Positions 44,929 through 54,893 of a DNA stretch of 64,000 nucleotides are shown here, one piece after another (the stretch's first letter is position 1; each line of letters opens with the position of its first letter). The position numbers and the translations under genes were made by a program. The DNA comes from Lachnospiraceae bacterium (GTDB taxonomy: Bacteria > Bacillota > Clostridia > Lachnospirales > Lachnospiraceae). Under the pieces are notes generated by a model that did not search any database, had not been told where the DNA came from, and saw only the letters and a list, made by a program, of their open reading frames with translations. The stretch is taken from positions 1 through 64,000 of the forward strand of contig CAAFXG010000330.1 of assembly GCA_900766925.1 (NCBI GenBank), written 5' to 3'.

Positions 44929-45474
44929 CTACACACCCACAGGTATGCCACAGCATACCTCTATAGTCTTATCTGCTTTACCTGCGAGGGCGCAATTTAT
45001 AAAGCCAAGGTTTGCGATGTAGCTTCTAGTGCTCTCGTCATATTCAGACATCCCTACATCAGAAAATATTTCGTTTGTGACGACAATCAAAGCCTTAACC
45101 TGTGAAGCTATCCCAATCAAAGGTTCTATAATACGTGTCTGTAAATCCGTCTTATCGTTCACATTTCCCTGTGGTAAATACATCTCATTTGCAAGTAAGT
45201 TGGACATACATTCAAGGAGTACAACATCGTCACCACCAAAGGTCAGCTCACCTATATCTGTATATTTTTCAATTGTGATAAAGCCTTTATCAGCCCTCAT
45301 ATCCCGGTGGCGTTTAATCCTTTTTTCCGTCTCAGAATCCCTTTCATCTCCATCCGAATACGGATACATGGTTGCAACATAGTACAAATGCTTCCTGTCC
45401 TCAAAGGAACTCGCCAGCTTCTCGGCATATTGCGACTTTCCGCTTGCACTTCCACCCGTAATTACATAAAACAT
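44929..45474 (-). CDS. cobU: Adenosylcobinamide kinase/guanylyltransferase (CobU)
   Basis: A 181-aa bifunctional enzyme that phosphorylates adenosylcobinamide and transfers GMP to it. The P-loop GGSASGKSQYAEKLA lies at residues 7-21. Other family features are KRIKRHRDMRADKGFITIE (RHxxxR) and ALIVVTNEIFSDVGMSEYDE. The usual NEVGxGIVP is NEIFSDVGM here, a small variation. Confidence 0.92.
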   Translation of the reverse strand: MFYVITGGSASGKSQYAEKLASSFEDRKHLYYVATMYPYSDGDERDSETEKRIKRHRDMRADKGFITIEKYTDIGELTFGGDDVVLLECMSNLLANEMYLPQGNVNDKTDLQTRIIEPLIGIASQVKALIVVTNEIFSDVGMSEYDESTRSYIANLGFINCALAGKADKTIEVCCGIPVGV

Positions 45475-45501
45475 ATCAATAATCCTTTATTCCCGAAAAT
45501 G

Positions 45502-46683
45502 TTATTCCCCGGTATTAATTATACCGCTGTCAGAAACGGCCTTAACCACCGCTTCAAGCTCCTCACACGGAAGAACCAGTGCAAACCTCACATAGCCCTC
45601 TCCCCGGCTTCCAAACGAAGCTCCCGGCGTACAGAGCACCCCTGCCCTCTCAAGCATTGTTTTACAGAAATCCCATGAGTCTGAATATCCCTTTGGAACA
45701 GGTGCCCATACAAACATTGTTCCCTCACTGTCAGGAACATTCCAGCCTATGCTTCGGAATCCACCGCACAGTGTATCTCTTCTTCTCTGATATTCCATAC
45801 ACTGCTCCTTAACAAATTCTCTCGAGCCGTTAAGTGCTGCTATTGCACCATACTGAATCGGCAGAAATGTTCCGAAATCGTACTGACTGCGCAACAGCTT
45901 TAACGCATCGACCGCATCCTTACGTCCTATCATAAAAGATACTCTCGCACCTGTAATATTAAATGATTTGGAAAGTGAGAAAAATTCTACACCGACATCC
46001 ATCGCTCCAGGTACAGCCAGAAATGAACCGCCCTCTTTTCCATCAAATATTATATCTGAATATGCATTATCATGAATTACAAAAATGTCATACTCCTTTG
46101 CGAAGGCAACCAGCTCCTCATAAAATTCTCTCGGTGCCACGGTACATACAGGATTATACGGATATGACACAATCATAACCTTTGCTTTACGGGCTGTTTC
46201 CTCCGGTATTTCAGATAAAACAGGCAGAAAATTATTTTCCTTACGCAATTCATAGAATTCCATATTCGCGCCGCTTAAATATGCACCTGCCTCAAATATC
46301 GGATATCCCGGATTAGGAAGAAGAACTGTATCGCCTTCATCAAGTAAAGCCATACCCACATGACCTATTCCCTCCTGGGTTCCATGCACACCGGTTATCA
46401 TATCTGTCGTCACCGAAACCCCGAATCTTCTCTTATAGTATGACGCAACAGCTTCCAGAAGCTCAGGTATATCCCTAAGGGAATACTTAAAATTTTCAGG
46501 ATTGGCAGTTGCCTCCATAACAGCATCAATCACGTGCTGAGGCGGCGCAAAATCAGGTGTTCCGACAGATAAATTATACACCTGTTTTCCCTCAGCTATT
46601 TTCTTTTCCTTCAATTCATTCAGCTCCGCAAAAATTCCCGTCTTGAAATGCTCAAGTCTTTTTGCCTTAATATCAGTTGCCAT
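45502..46683 (-). CDS. Class I/II PLP aminotransferase in the cobalamin cluster
   Basis: A 393-aa aminotransferase of fold type I, close to the LL-diaminopimelate/aspartate aminotransferase group. VYNLSVGTPDFAPPQHVIDA is near the start, MIVSYPYNPVCTVAPREFYE is the substrate loop, and the PLP Lys lies in FFSLSKSFNITGARVSFMIG. The start at ATG 46683 has AGGAAG upstream. It lies in the same direction between cobU and cbiC. No cobalamin step needs an aminotransferase, so it may be a misfit passenger, or it may make a precursor such as threonine-related material. Function unknown. Confidence 0.83.
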   Translation of the reverse strand: MATDIKAKRLEHFKTGIFAELNELKEKKIAEGKQVYNLSVGTPDFAPPQHVIDAVMEATANPENFKYSLRDIPELLEAVASYYKRRFGVSVTTDMITGVHGTQEGIGHVGMALLDEGDTVLLPNPGYPIFEAGAYLSGANMEFYELRKENNFLPVLSEIPEETARKAKVMIVSYPYNPVCTVAPREFYEELVAFAKEYDIFVIHDNAYSDIIFDGKEGGSFLAVPGAMDVGVEFFSLSKSFNITGARVSFMIGRKDAVDALKLLRSQYDFGTFLPIQYGAIAALNGSREFVKEQCMEYQRRRDTLCGGFRSIGWNVPDSEGTMFVWAPVPKGYSDSWDFCKTMLERAGVLCTPGASFGSRGEGYVRFALVLPCEELEAVVKAVSDSGIINTGE

Positions 46684-46711
46684 TACTAACACTTCCTTTT
46701 ATGTATAATAG

Positions 46712-47365
46712 TTATTCTTCATTTCGCATCTCATATAGCAGTGCATTACAGATGGCTGCGGCGATATTGCTGCCGCCTTTTCTGCCCCTTGCCACTATAT
46801 AGGGAGCTTCTGTCTGCATAATGAGCTCCTTCGAGAAGGCAACATTTACAAATCCGACCGGCACACCGATTATGCCGCAGGGTTTTAGCCTGCCCTCCCT
46901 TATTAGCTCATACAATCTTATTAGTGCAGTCGGTGCATTGCCGATTGCAAAGATTAACGGCCTGTCTAACGCCGCTGCCTTGTCCATGCTTGCCACGGCC
47001 CTTGTAGTTCCGTTTTCCAAAGCACTTTGTGCCACGTCCTCGTCACTCATAAAGCACAGCACCTCACCGCCGTACTTTGAAAGCTCCTTCTTGTTAATTC
47101 CTGACTTACCCATCTGCGTATCTGTCACTATACTTGCCCCGGCACGTATTGCAGCCTGAAGCTGTTCAACAGCCCTGTCAGAAAAGCACAGATTATCAAG
47201 ATAATCAAAATCTGCCGATGTATGTATGCACCTTTTTATTATAGGCGCCTGTAGCGGGTCAAGCTCTACATCTCCCAATTCCTTTGTTATTATTTCAAAG
47301 CTTTTTTGCTCTATCTCATCAGGGAGAAGATGCGGTAGCACGATTTTATAATTTTCAGCTTCCAA
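46712..47365 (-). CDS. cbiC: Precorrin-8X (cobalt-precorrin-8) methylmutase (CbiC)
   Basis: A 217-aa enzyme that moves the C11 methyl group to C12 to give cobyrinic acid. Family motifs are IIKRCIHTSADFDYLDNLCF (with the catalytic His), IVTDTQMGKSGINKKELSK, and CGIIGVPVGFVNVAFSKELI. The start at TTG 47365 has GAGGAAA in front. It lies between cobT and the aminotransferase gene. Confidence 0.93.
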   Translation of the reverse strand: MEAENYKIVLPHLLPDEIEQKSFEIITKELGDVELDPLQAPIIKRCIHTSADFDYLDNLCFSDRAVEQLQAAIRAGASIVTDTQMGKSGINKKELSKYGGEVLCFMSDEDVAQSALENGTTRAVASMDKAAALDRPLIFAIGNAPTALIRLYELIREGRLKPCGIIGVPVGFVNVAFSKELIMQTEAPYIVARGRKGGSNIAAAICNALLYEMRNEE

Positions 47366-47436
47366 TATAATTTCCTCATTTCTTATAATGTTATCAGACG
47401 TTTGCGAAACTCAGCCACTGCATTAGATTGACTTTG

Positions 47437-48564
47437 TTAAGTGCCGGTGGACTCGCACTGTGGCTTACCACTCCTGTCGTATGCATCAATCGACAGCTCC
47501 GCAAAGGTTCCCATATTACGGTAAACATTCATTCCCATGTCAAGAAGAGGTATGATTGCAACCGCACCAGACCCCTCACCCAGACACATATGCCCCTTTA
47601 ATATTGCTTCAAGCTTGAGCTCCTCTAACGCAAGCCTGCCCGTTAATTCCTCCGATACATGTGATGCCAACGCAAAATCAGCTACTGACGAATCAATTCG
47701 GCTCGCCACAAGGGCGGAAATTGCGGAAATTGCACCATCTATAATTATTGGGAGTCTGTATTTTGCTCCTCCCAAAAAAAGACCTGCCATTCCGGCTATC
47801 TCGAATCCTCCTGCCTCCGCAAGTATTCTGATAGTCATATCCTCATCTTTGGAAACACTGTTACGCACTCTGGAAATCGCTTTTTTTACAACTTGTATCT
47901 TCCTGTCCAGGCCCGTATTGTCAAGTCCTGCTCCACGGCCTGTTACCTCCTCGGCGGACAGATTGAGCATCAGCGCCGCCAAAACACTTGTAGGAGTTGT
48001 GTTTCCTATTCCCATTTCACCGGTAGCTATAATGGAATAACCCTGTTCCTTCAACCGTGCAACCGTATCTATTCCCGCATCAATTGCTCTGATACATTCA
48101 TCAATGCTCATCGCAGATTCAACTGCAAGATTCTTAGTTCCCCTTGCAATCTTACGATTTATAATGGCCCCTGTCACCATTTCCCTGTTTGGATATTCCT
48201 CAGTATCCATACCCATGTCTATAGCAAACACGTCAGCATTTGCAATGGCGGACATGTAATTCACGCAGGAGCAACCACCTGCAAAGTTCTCGGCTACAAT
48301 TCTTGTAACCTCGCTTCCCGTCTGGGTTACCCCCTCACACACCACACCATGATCTGCACACATCGATACAACAGCACGCCTACCAAGCTCATACGGCGAT
48401 GTGCTTCCCGAAATAGCACACAGCTTTACGACATAGTCCTCAAGCATCCCAAGACTGTCAATGGGTTTCGCAATAGTATCCCATTTAGCTTTTACACATT
48501 TAGCTGTCAAATCGTAATTTTCTTTATAGCTCTTATCTATTGAATAACGTTTTGTTTCTCTCAT
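47437..48564 (-). CDS. cobT: Nicotinate-nucleotide:dimethylbenzimidazole phosphoribosyltransferase (CobT)
   Basis: A 375-aa enzyme that activates the lower base as its alpha-ribotide. Conserved blocks are KPIDSLGMLEDYVVKLCAIS, VVSMCADHGVVCEGVTQTGS, IIATGEMGIGNTTPTSVLAA, and the catalytic Glu in HMCLGEGSGAVAIIP. No cobT partner for base synthesis (bza genes) is in the window, so the lower base is probably salvaged or made elsewhere. Confidence 0.95.
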   Translation of the reverse strand: MRETKRYSIDKSYKENYDLTAKCVKAKWDTIAKPIDSLGMLEDYVVKLCAISGSTSPYELGRRAVVSMCADHGVVCEGVTQTGSEVTRIVAENFAGGCSCVNYMSAIANADVFAIDMGMDTEEYPNREMVTGAIINRKIARGTKNLAVESAMSIDECIRAIDAGIDTVARLKEQGYSIIATGEMGIGNTTPTSVLAALMLNLSAEEVTGRGAGLDNTGLDRKIQVVKKAISRVRNSVSKDEDMTIRILAEAGGFEIAGMAGLFLGGAKYRLPIIIDGAISAISALVASRIDSSVADFALASHVSEELTGRLALEELKLEAILKGHMCLGEGSGAVAIIPLLDMGMNVYRNMGTFAELSIDAYDRSGKPQCESTGT

Positions 48565-48577
48565 ATTTCACCAGTCA

Positions 48578-50098
48578 TCACATTTCCGGATTATTTAACC
48601 TCTTAATATATCCGGAGCATTTATTCAAAAATTGGGCAATCACCTTAGGATTGCTATAATAATAAAAATGCGGAAATCCTGCAAGTATATTTTCTGTATG
48701 TACCATACATCTGTAATTATCCCCTGCACCTTTCCCGCAGGTCAGAATTTCTTTTTCATCCCTGATAACCACTGAGGGTTTCAATGCTTCAATTGCATCT
48801 CCGTTATCTGTACAATCCCAATAATGAAATTCGTGACCTCGCAGACCACAAAGCGTGCCAATCAGCTTATTATCGTGATTGCCTCTTATCCCATCATTTT
48901 GCTGTTCATTCCCTATTTCAATATATCCGAATCTGCAAAGCCTGTCAGTTCTGAACGCATTTCCGTTTAGTACGCCTGTCATTTCATAGCTTTGTCCGTC
49001 CGCACCCTCCATCGTGTTCTGCAAATACATAAAACCTCCACATTCAGCCAGACAATTAAGTCCCCCCGAAACAGCTTCCTTAATCGCTTTTCTCATTGAC
49101 GCATTATCAGACAATTCCTTTGCATAATTTTCAGGATAGCCGCCTCCCAAAATTATACCACCTATATCCTCCGGCAAATGGGAATCGTGCAATGGAGAAA
49201 AATATATTATCCGGGCACCCAGGCGCTCCAACAGCTCAATATTTTCAGTATAAAAAAATGAAAATGCCTCATCCCTTGCTACCGCTATACTTACCGGCTT
49301 ATCATAATCCAAGCCGACGGTCTCACAATCCTTACACAATATTTTACCGCAAATGGCACAATCGTCATCCGGCAACAGTCTCTCTGCACCCTTTGCAATA
49401 GAAAATACGTCATCCAGTTTTACGTGGGCTTCTATTTCATCGGCAACGATATTTATCCATGATCTGTGAAGTCTTTCCATTTCCTCCGGTGAAACAAGTC
49501 CCAGATGTCTGGACGGAATCTCCAGGTCCTTTATGTTCGGAACAAATCCCAGCACACTAACCTTACATTCTCTTTCTATCACACCTTTAAGCCTCTCATA
49601 ATAAGAAGGAGCTACCCGGTTAAGAATCACACCGCAAATATTACTGTCTGACCTATATTCTATAATCCCCTTGATGAGAGCTGCAAGGGTTACACTTGCT
49701 CCCTTTGCATCCACAACCAGAATAACCGGTGTACCCGTAATTCCTGCCAGCTCATATGTGCTTGAAATACTGGAATTTCCTCTAATTCCGTCGTAATAGC
49801 CCATAACTCCCTCAATTATGGTTAAATCCTTACCCTGCAATTTTCTTGCAAGCAGATTTTTCGTGGTCTCCTCATCTGTGAAGAATGTATCAAGATTACC
49901 CGTTTCAACTCCAAGCACCCTTCTGTGAAACATAGGATCAATATAATCAGGCCCGCATTTTATTGCGCCAATATTAAGCTTTCTTCTTTTAAACGCCTCG
50001 ATTATCCCACAGGTAATCATGGTCTTACCACTTCCGCTTTTGGGTGCGGCAATCAATATTCTTAACCCATCACCTATGGCATTTATTTTCTTCTGCAA
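48578..50098 (-). CDS. cbiA: Cobyrinic acid a,c-diamide synthase (CbiA)
   Basis: A glutamine-dependent amidotransferase of about 506 aa that amidates the a and c side chains. The ATP-binding P-loop is LIAAPKSGSGKTMITCGIIE, then GAIKCGPDYIDPMFH and a GVMGYYDG motif. The glutaminase domain has its nucleophile in LNCLAECGGFMYLQ and its His in GHEFHYWDC. No ATG is well placed; a TTG at 50098 lies five bases after GGAGAGG, and a TTG at 50116 is an alternative. A cluster CAICGKILCKDCE in the linker (about residue 250) carries four Cys and is unusual. Confidence 0.92.
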   Translation of the reverse strand: MQKKINAIGDGLRILIAAPKSGSGKTMITCGIIEAFKRRKLNIGAIKCGPDYIDPMFHRRVLGVETGNLDTFFTDEETTKNLLARKLQGKDLTIIEGVMGYYDGIRGNSSISSTYELAGITGTPVILVVDAKGASVTLAALIKGIIEYRSDSNICGVILNRVAPSYYERLKGVIERECKVSVLGFVPNIKDLEIPSRHLGLVSPEEMERLHRSWINIVADEIEAHVKLDDVFSIAKGAERLLPDDDCAICGKILCKDCETVGLDYDKPVSIAVARDEAFSFFYTENIELLERLGARIIYFSPLHDSHLPEDIGGIILGGGYPENYAKELSDNASMRKAIKEAVSGGLNCLAECGGFMYLQNTMEGADGQSYEMTGVLNGNAFRTDRLCRFGYIEIGNEQQNDGIRGNHDNKLIGTLCGLRGHEFHYWDCTDNGDAIEALKPSVVIRDEKEILTCGKGAGDNYRCMVHTENILAGFPHFYYYSNPKVIAQFLNKCSGYIKRLNNPEM

Positions 50099-50128
50099 AC
50101 TGACCTCTCCATTCAAAAAATAATTGTC

Positions 50129-51421
50129 CTACGCTTTACCGCCAAATACAGCTATATATACAGGATTCTCCGCAGACAGCATATGGTATGCACCAACGTT
50201 CCTGCACCTTGAAACATTTACCATAGCAATTTCAAAGGTATCTGTATAATCCGGAAACTCCTCAGTAATCCTTCCAAGCTCTGCAACAGTTTCTAACGTT
50301 ACCGCAGTAACAACAAACCGAGCTGCCGGATTTTTCATCCGTACCGCCGATATTATCTCCATCATCTGTCCACTGCTTCCGCCAATAAATACATGTGTAG
50401 GTGTCGGCAGAGAGCCAAGAACATCGGGAGCTTTTCCGGAAATTATTTCCATATTGTCCACTATAAATTTTCTTTTATTGCGGACAAGAAGCTCTATCGC
50501 CGTCTCCTTCATTTCAACAGAATATACACTGCCTTCATTCGCAATAAGAGCCATTTCAACGGAAACTGAGCCTGTTCCTGCACCTATATCGTAAATAACA
50601 GATGTTTTATCCATACCAAGCTTCGATATTGCAAGTGTCCTAACTTCCTCCTTGGTCATCGGGATTCTGCAGCCTCCGTCTCCTTCGTCCCTGATAAACT
50701 CCGCATCCCTTATTCCGGCAGTAAGTCTTATTTTATGTGGCTGTGCATTTTCAAATAGTGCAACCGAAAGACTGTCGAATTCGGTATTTAAAAATTGTGA
50801 TGGTTTTCCTATAACTATCCTCTCATTTTCATAGGACAAATTTTCACCCACAGTTACCTCAATTTCGTCTAAGCCGTAGTAAACCAGCTTCTCACATATC
50901 TCCGACACCTCCGCCCCTGAACCAAGGAGCACAGCCACCTTATGGTTGTCTCTTATTTGGGAAATTAAATTAACCTTAATACCATGTCTGCTCAGCAGTA
51001 GTGCATCATCCCATGTCTTACCCAGCTTGTCCATAAAAAATGTTAGCGACGATAAACCGGGAACAATAGTTGTATTATAAAAAGCATTGTTTTCCTCTCT
51101 GTTTCGTCTGTCAATTTCTCCAATAAGTCCCTTTGCACCTGAATAAAAGCCCACATCACCTGAAAAAAGTACGGCTATATTGGTGCCGGTCGGAAGTTCA
51201 TCTATAAAATCCATAATTTCGTCAACCCTGTAGCTGCACAAAAATGTCCTGCCATCCATTTGGTGTATTATTTCAAGTATTCTTTTGGCTCCGGCAAAGG
51301 CAGTACATTTATCAAGTGTTTCCTTAGCCTCATAGGTAAGCAGCCCGGGACTTCCAATTCCCATTCCGACGATATAAACATTTTTGATATTTTCATTTCT
51401 TTTTTTATCATTTATATTCAT
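50129..51421 (-). CDS. cbiET: Fused CbiE-CbiT: cobalt-precorrin-7 C5-methyltransferase and C15-methyltransferase/decarboxylase
   Basis: A 430-aa two-domain enzyme. Residues about 15-215 are CbiE (tetrapyrrole methylase fold), with VYIVGMGIGSPGLLTYEAKE, VLFSGDVGFYSGAKGL and the VPGLSSLTFFMDKLGKTWDD block. Residues about 235-430 are CbiT (class I methyltransferase), with the SAM loop VIYDIGAGTGSVSVEMALIA and PTHVFIGGSSGQMMEII. The fusion carries out methylations at C5 and C15 and decarboxylation of the acetate side chain. The start at ATG 51421 has AAGGTG upstream. Confidence 0.95.
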   Translation of the reverse strand: MNINDKKRNENIKNVYIVGMGIGSPGLLTYEAKETLDKCTAFAGAKRILEIIHQMDGRTFLCSYRVDEIMDFIDELPTGTNIAVLFSGDVGFYSGAKGLIGEIDRRNREENNAFYNTTIVPGLSSLTFFMDKLGKTWDDALLLSRHGIKVNLISQIRDNHKVAVLLGSGAEVSEICEKLVYYGLDEIEVTVGENLSYENERIVIGKPSQFLNTEFDSLSVALFENAQPHKIRLTAGIRDAEFIRDEGDGGCRIPMTKEEVRTLAISKLGMDKTSVIYDIGAGTGSVSVEMALIANEGSVYSVEMKETAIELLVRNKRKFIVDNMEIISGKAPDVLGSLPTPTHVFIGGSSGQMMEIISAVRMKNPAARFVVTAVTLETVAELGRITEEFPDYTDTFEIAMVNVSRCRNVGAYHMLSAENPVYIAVFGGKA

Positions 51422-51431
51422 ATGAAACACC

Positions 51432-52244
51432 TTACTCCCTGCATCTTCCTACAAAGCTGTCATAATAGTCCTTTTCAAGCATTGCTCCCAACAAAAACTC
51501 GGCCTCCTCATAAGAAACGGCATTTACGGAATTCTCTTTAGTTCTGCCAACCACAAGAATATTGGCCCCAGCCCTGATTGCAGCATCACACTTGGACTGA
51601 TAGCCCCCTGCTACCCCTGTACTTTTTGTAACCAGCCATTTTGCATCATACTGCCTGAACATTTCGTAGTTTAATTCCTCGCTGAAGGGTCCCTGCATGC
51701 ATATTAAATTTCTTCCCTCGAAGCCAAGCTGTCCGCATTTATCTACGACCTCTCTTGTTGGAAGTACCCTTGCAACGCACCTCTTATCATAATCAGGTAT
51801 ACATGTGTATTTTTCAATCTCCTTGCTGCCTGTTGTTATAAATATATTGCCTGTTGTATCCCTTAGATATAACGCAACATCATCCACACTGTCAAAATAT
51901 TTAAGAAATACATCCTGCCCATCAGCACAAAATGTATCTTCCTTCCGTAACACACGCATATACCTGACTCCGGTTTTTTCGCAGGCATGTAAAATATTAT
52001 CGGTTACTACCGTTGCATACGGATGTGTAGCATCTATGCAGCAGACCGGCTCTGTTTTACTCAGGAATTCTTCTATTTCATTCTCTTCCATTCTTCCGGT
52101 CATTACATGTACACAAGGCTCTGAAGGAAGCAGCGAACCACCATATTCAGTGGCAACACAGGCATATACCGTTACCTGTTTTTCCGCCAGATACTCCACA
52201 AGACGCCTGCCCTCTATTGTACCACCAAATATAACTATTATCAT
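51432..52244 (-). CDS. cbiJ: Cobalt-precorrin-6A reductase (CbiJ/CobK)
   Basis: A 270-aa reductase of the macrocycle. It opens MIIVIFGGTIEGRRLVEYLA, the nucleotide-binding loop of the family, and has CIDATHPYATVVTDNILHAC, RYMRVLRKEDTFC and the LVTKSTGVAGGYQSKCDAAI block. The ribosome-binding region reads GGAGGAACCATTATG; the same bases recur before the small ORF at 63553-63654. Confidence 0.92.
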   Translation of the reverse strand: MIIVIFGGTIEGRRLVEYLAEKQVTVYACVATEYGGSLLPSEPCVHVMTGRMEENEIEEFLSKTEPVCCIDATHPYATVVTDNILHACEKTGVRYMRVLRKEDTFCADGQDVFLKYFDSVDDVALYLRDTTGNIFITTGSKEIEKYTCIPDYDKRCVARVLPTREVVDKCGQLGFEGRNLICMQGPFSEELNYEMFRQYDAKWLVTKSTGVAGGYQSKCDAAIRAGANILVVGRTKENSVNAVSYEEAEFLLGAMLEKDYYDSFVGRCRE

Positions 52245-52259
52245 AATGGTTCCTCCCTT

Positions 52260-52997
52260 TTATAATGGTTCCGACCTATATCCTCTTGGTGTGACCATGC
52301 GGTTGTTGATACATTTGGTTGTTGAATTGCCAATAAACACTGTTGTAAACATATCAATCTCTGTATCCATGAGCCGGTCAAGTGTTAATATTTTATAGCT
52401 CTGACCTTCTCTGCCAATATTCTGAACATATCCGCATATAAGCTTATCCGACTGATAATTCATTATTATCCTGCAGGATCTCTTAAGATATTCTTTTCTG
52501 GCCTTACTTGACGGATTGTAAATGCACATTGCAAAGTCGGCGCTTGCAGCCGCGCAAAGTCTTTTTTCGATTGTTTCCCACGGTGTAAGCCTGTCACTCA
52601 GGCTTATAACAACAAAATCATGTCCAAGTGGTGCCCCTAAAACTGCTGCCCCCGATAGTGCTGCGGTCACACCCGGAACAATCTCTATTTCAACCTCCGG
52701 ATAAGCAGGCGATAGTTCAAGGCATATTCCTGCCATTCCATAAACACCAGCATCTCCGCTACATATCATGGCTGTTGTCCTTCCGTTTTCGGCACTGGCA
52801 AGTGCCATTTCACATCGTTCCCTTTCCCTGGTCATACCGGTAACTATATATTCCTTATTTTCAAAGTCATCCTTAAGTAAATCAACGTAAAGTGTATACC
52901 CGGCAATAACCTCACTTTCAATCAGGGCATCCCGTGCTTCAAGTGTCATCTTATTTAAAGCTCCGGGACCAAATCCCACAACATATAATTTTTTCAA
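52260..52997 (-). CDS. cbiH: Cobalt-precorrin-3B C17-methyltransferase (CbiH/CobJ)
   Basis: A 245-aa tetrapyrrole methylase that adds the C17 methyl and triggers ring contraction. Motifs are LYVVGFGPGALNKMTLEARD, MICSGDAGVYGMAGICLELS, EIVPGVTAALSGAAVLGAPL and DFAMCIYNPSSKARKEYLKR. It overlaps the CbiFG gene by four bases. Confidence 0.94.
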   Translation of the reverse strand: MKKLYVVGFGPGALNKMTLEARDALIESEVIAGYTLYVDLLKDDFENKEYIVTGMTRERERCEMALASAENGRTTAMICSGDAGVYGMAGICLELSPAYPEVEIEIVPGVTAALSGAAVLGAPLGHDFVVISLSDRLTPWETIEKRLCAAASADFAMCIYNPSSKARKEYLKRSCRIIMNYQSDKLICGYVQNIGREGQSYKILTLDRLMDTEIDMFTTVFIGNSTTKCINNRMVTPRGYRSEPL

Positions 52998-54868
52998 AAA
53001 TGAACACTTCCTTTCCTAAGCGCAAGTGCCACTGTTACTCCGTCATAGACTGTTTTTTTGCAAATAAGTGTACCCCTGCTGTTATTCCTTTCAGTTGCCC
53101 CGAGCAAAGCACTCCGCTCGCAAACATTTGAAACACCTGTGGTTTTTTCAACAAATTCCGATTCCGTGAATTCTCCCTCAAGGGCATTAAGCTCATTTGA
53201 GCCATATGTGACAAATGGCAATTTTCTTTCTTCACAATACCTGATTATGCCACTTTCCCCACTTTTTATATCTATACTTGCAACGGCACACACGGCCTCC
53301 TCACACACACCGTTTTCGGCGAGGCAGTCTGTTATGGCAGCCTTAATTTTATCGTATGGAGTATCCCTTCTGCAGCCAATCCCCACCACGATGTTTTTGG
53401 GAATCAATTGCAGATAATTGTCCGGCAATGCTTTGTTTGCCTTATTGGAAATCACTATATTGTATTTATTTTGCCCCCCTATGCATAGCTCGTCGGGAGC
53501 TTTGCCCTCAAGCTCCATATCCGAATATATTCCTACCTCTTTGCCGGTGAGAATTTCCACTGATATCTCCTTGGCAAGCTTCCAATCCTTTAATACAAGG
53601 TTGTTTGTCCTTGCAAAATCATCAACCGCAAATTTCCCCTCAATATCTGTAGCTGTTGTGATTACCGTTTTTGCACCAATTAAATCCGATACAAAGCCGG
53701 AAAGGGCATTGGCACCTCCCATATGTCCCCCGATTAAAGGTACACAGAACTCTCCCTGCTCATCAAGCACAAGCACCGCAGGGTCTTCTGATTTATGTCC
53801 TATAAACGGTGCTATACTTCTGATTGCAATTCCGGTCGCTGAGATAAAAATAATAGCATCCACCTTATCATAATACTCTGACACGCAATCCTTTACGGAG
53901 GTCTTTATCGACTCACCCTCACAGAATTTGCACTTAACCTTATCAATCACACAGGCCGGGGCGTCATCAAGACTCAAAAGCGAATTTTTCAGCTGTTGCA
54001 TCAGATTATAGGCATTTTTACTGCATGCAACCATAAGTATCTTTTTACCTTTAAAATCATATTCCGATCTGTTTTTTGCCTGAATCCGCTTCAAATCGAT
54101 ATTATCGGCTACCTTCCCTGTTCCCTTCCTATATTCAGTAGTGAAGCCGGCATCATACAGCTTCGATTTTGCATATTTATCGCCAAGCACATCTCCAACT
54201 ATTATCATTGCCGTTTTGTTGATGCCTTCACGCTCCATTTCCTCGGGTAATCTGCCTAAGCTTGTCCTTATTACCTTTTCGTCGGGCCAGGTTGCCTTAT
54301 AGACCACACCAACAGGAGTATCTTCTCTGTATCCCCCTGCAATAAGCTCATCTCTGACATCACGAGCCAGACCTGCCGACAAAAACAGAGTCATGGTCGC
54401 ATTATGACCGGCCAAACTCCTGAGTGCTTCCTTGTCCGGAACATCAGTCCTTCCCGCCGCCCTTGTAATTATAACACTTTGTGAAACCTCCGGAAGGGTC
54501 AGCTCACACTTTAATGCCGCTGCAGCACCGAACATTGAGCTTACACCCGGACATACATCATAACTGATATCAAGATTGTCGAGTATATCCATCTGCTCAC
54601 GAATGGTGCCATAAATCGATGGTTCTCCTGTATGTAATCTTACAAGCTCTTTTCCATTTGCCCATGCCCTTTTCATGACAGTTATAACCTCATCGAGATT
54701 CATGTACGCACTGTCAAATACTTCGCACTCCTTTTTTGCATATTCAAGAAGCCCGGGATTGACCAATGAACCGGCATATATGATTATGTCTGCATTTTTC
54801 AGATATTCCATGCCCCTGACTGTAATTAAATCTATCGCCCCGGGACCTGCTCCAACAAAATGTATCAT
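52994..54868 (-). CDS. cbiFG: Fused CbiF-CbiG: precorrin-4 C11-methyltransferase and cobalt-precorrin-5A hydrolase
   Basis: A 624-aa two-domain enzyme. Residues 1-250 are CbiF, with IHFVGAGPGAIDLITVRGME, GKELVRLHTGEPSIYGTIRE and YDVCPGVSSMFGAAAALKCE. Residues about 270-624 are CbiG, with KVDAIIFISATGIAIRSIAP, PLIGGHMGGANALSGFVSDL and the C-terminal VVGIGCRRDTPYDKIKAAI block. Together they methylate C11 and open the delta-lactone to release acetaldehyde. Fusions of these steps keep unstable intermediates in one protein. Length and motifs are complete. Confidence 0.95.
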   Translation of the reverse strand: MIHFVGAGPGAIDLITVRGMEYLKNADIIIYAGSLVNPGLLEYAKKECEVFDSAYMNLDEVITVMKRAWANGKELVRLHTGEPSIYGTIREQMDILDNLDISYDVCPGVSSMFGAAAALKCELTLPEVSQSVIITRAAGRTDVPDKEALRSLAGHNATMTLFLSAGLARDVRDELIAGGYREDTPVGVVYKATWPDEKVIRTSLGRLPEEMEREGINKTAMIIVGDVLGDKYAKSKLYDAGFTTEYRKGTGKVADNIDLKRIQAKNRSEYDFKGKKILMVACSKNAYNLMQQLKNSLLSLDDAPACVIDKVKCKFCEGESIKTSVKDCVSEYYDKVDAIIFISATGIAIRSIAPFIGHKSEDPAVLVLDEQGEFCVPLIGGHMGGANALSGFVSDLIGAKTVITTATDIEGKFAVDDFARTNNLVLKDWKLAKEISVEILTGKEVGIYSDMELEGKAPDELCIGGQNKYNIVISNKANKALPDNYLQLIPKNIVVGIGCRRDTPYDKIKAAITDCLAENGVCEEAVCAVASIDIKSGESGIIRYCEERKLPFVTYGSNELNALEGEFTESEFVEKTTGVSNVCERSALLGATERNNSRGTLICKKTVYDGVTVALALRKGSVHF

Positions 54869-54893
54869 CTCTATCTCCTATATTTTTTCTCTT

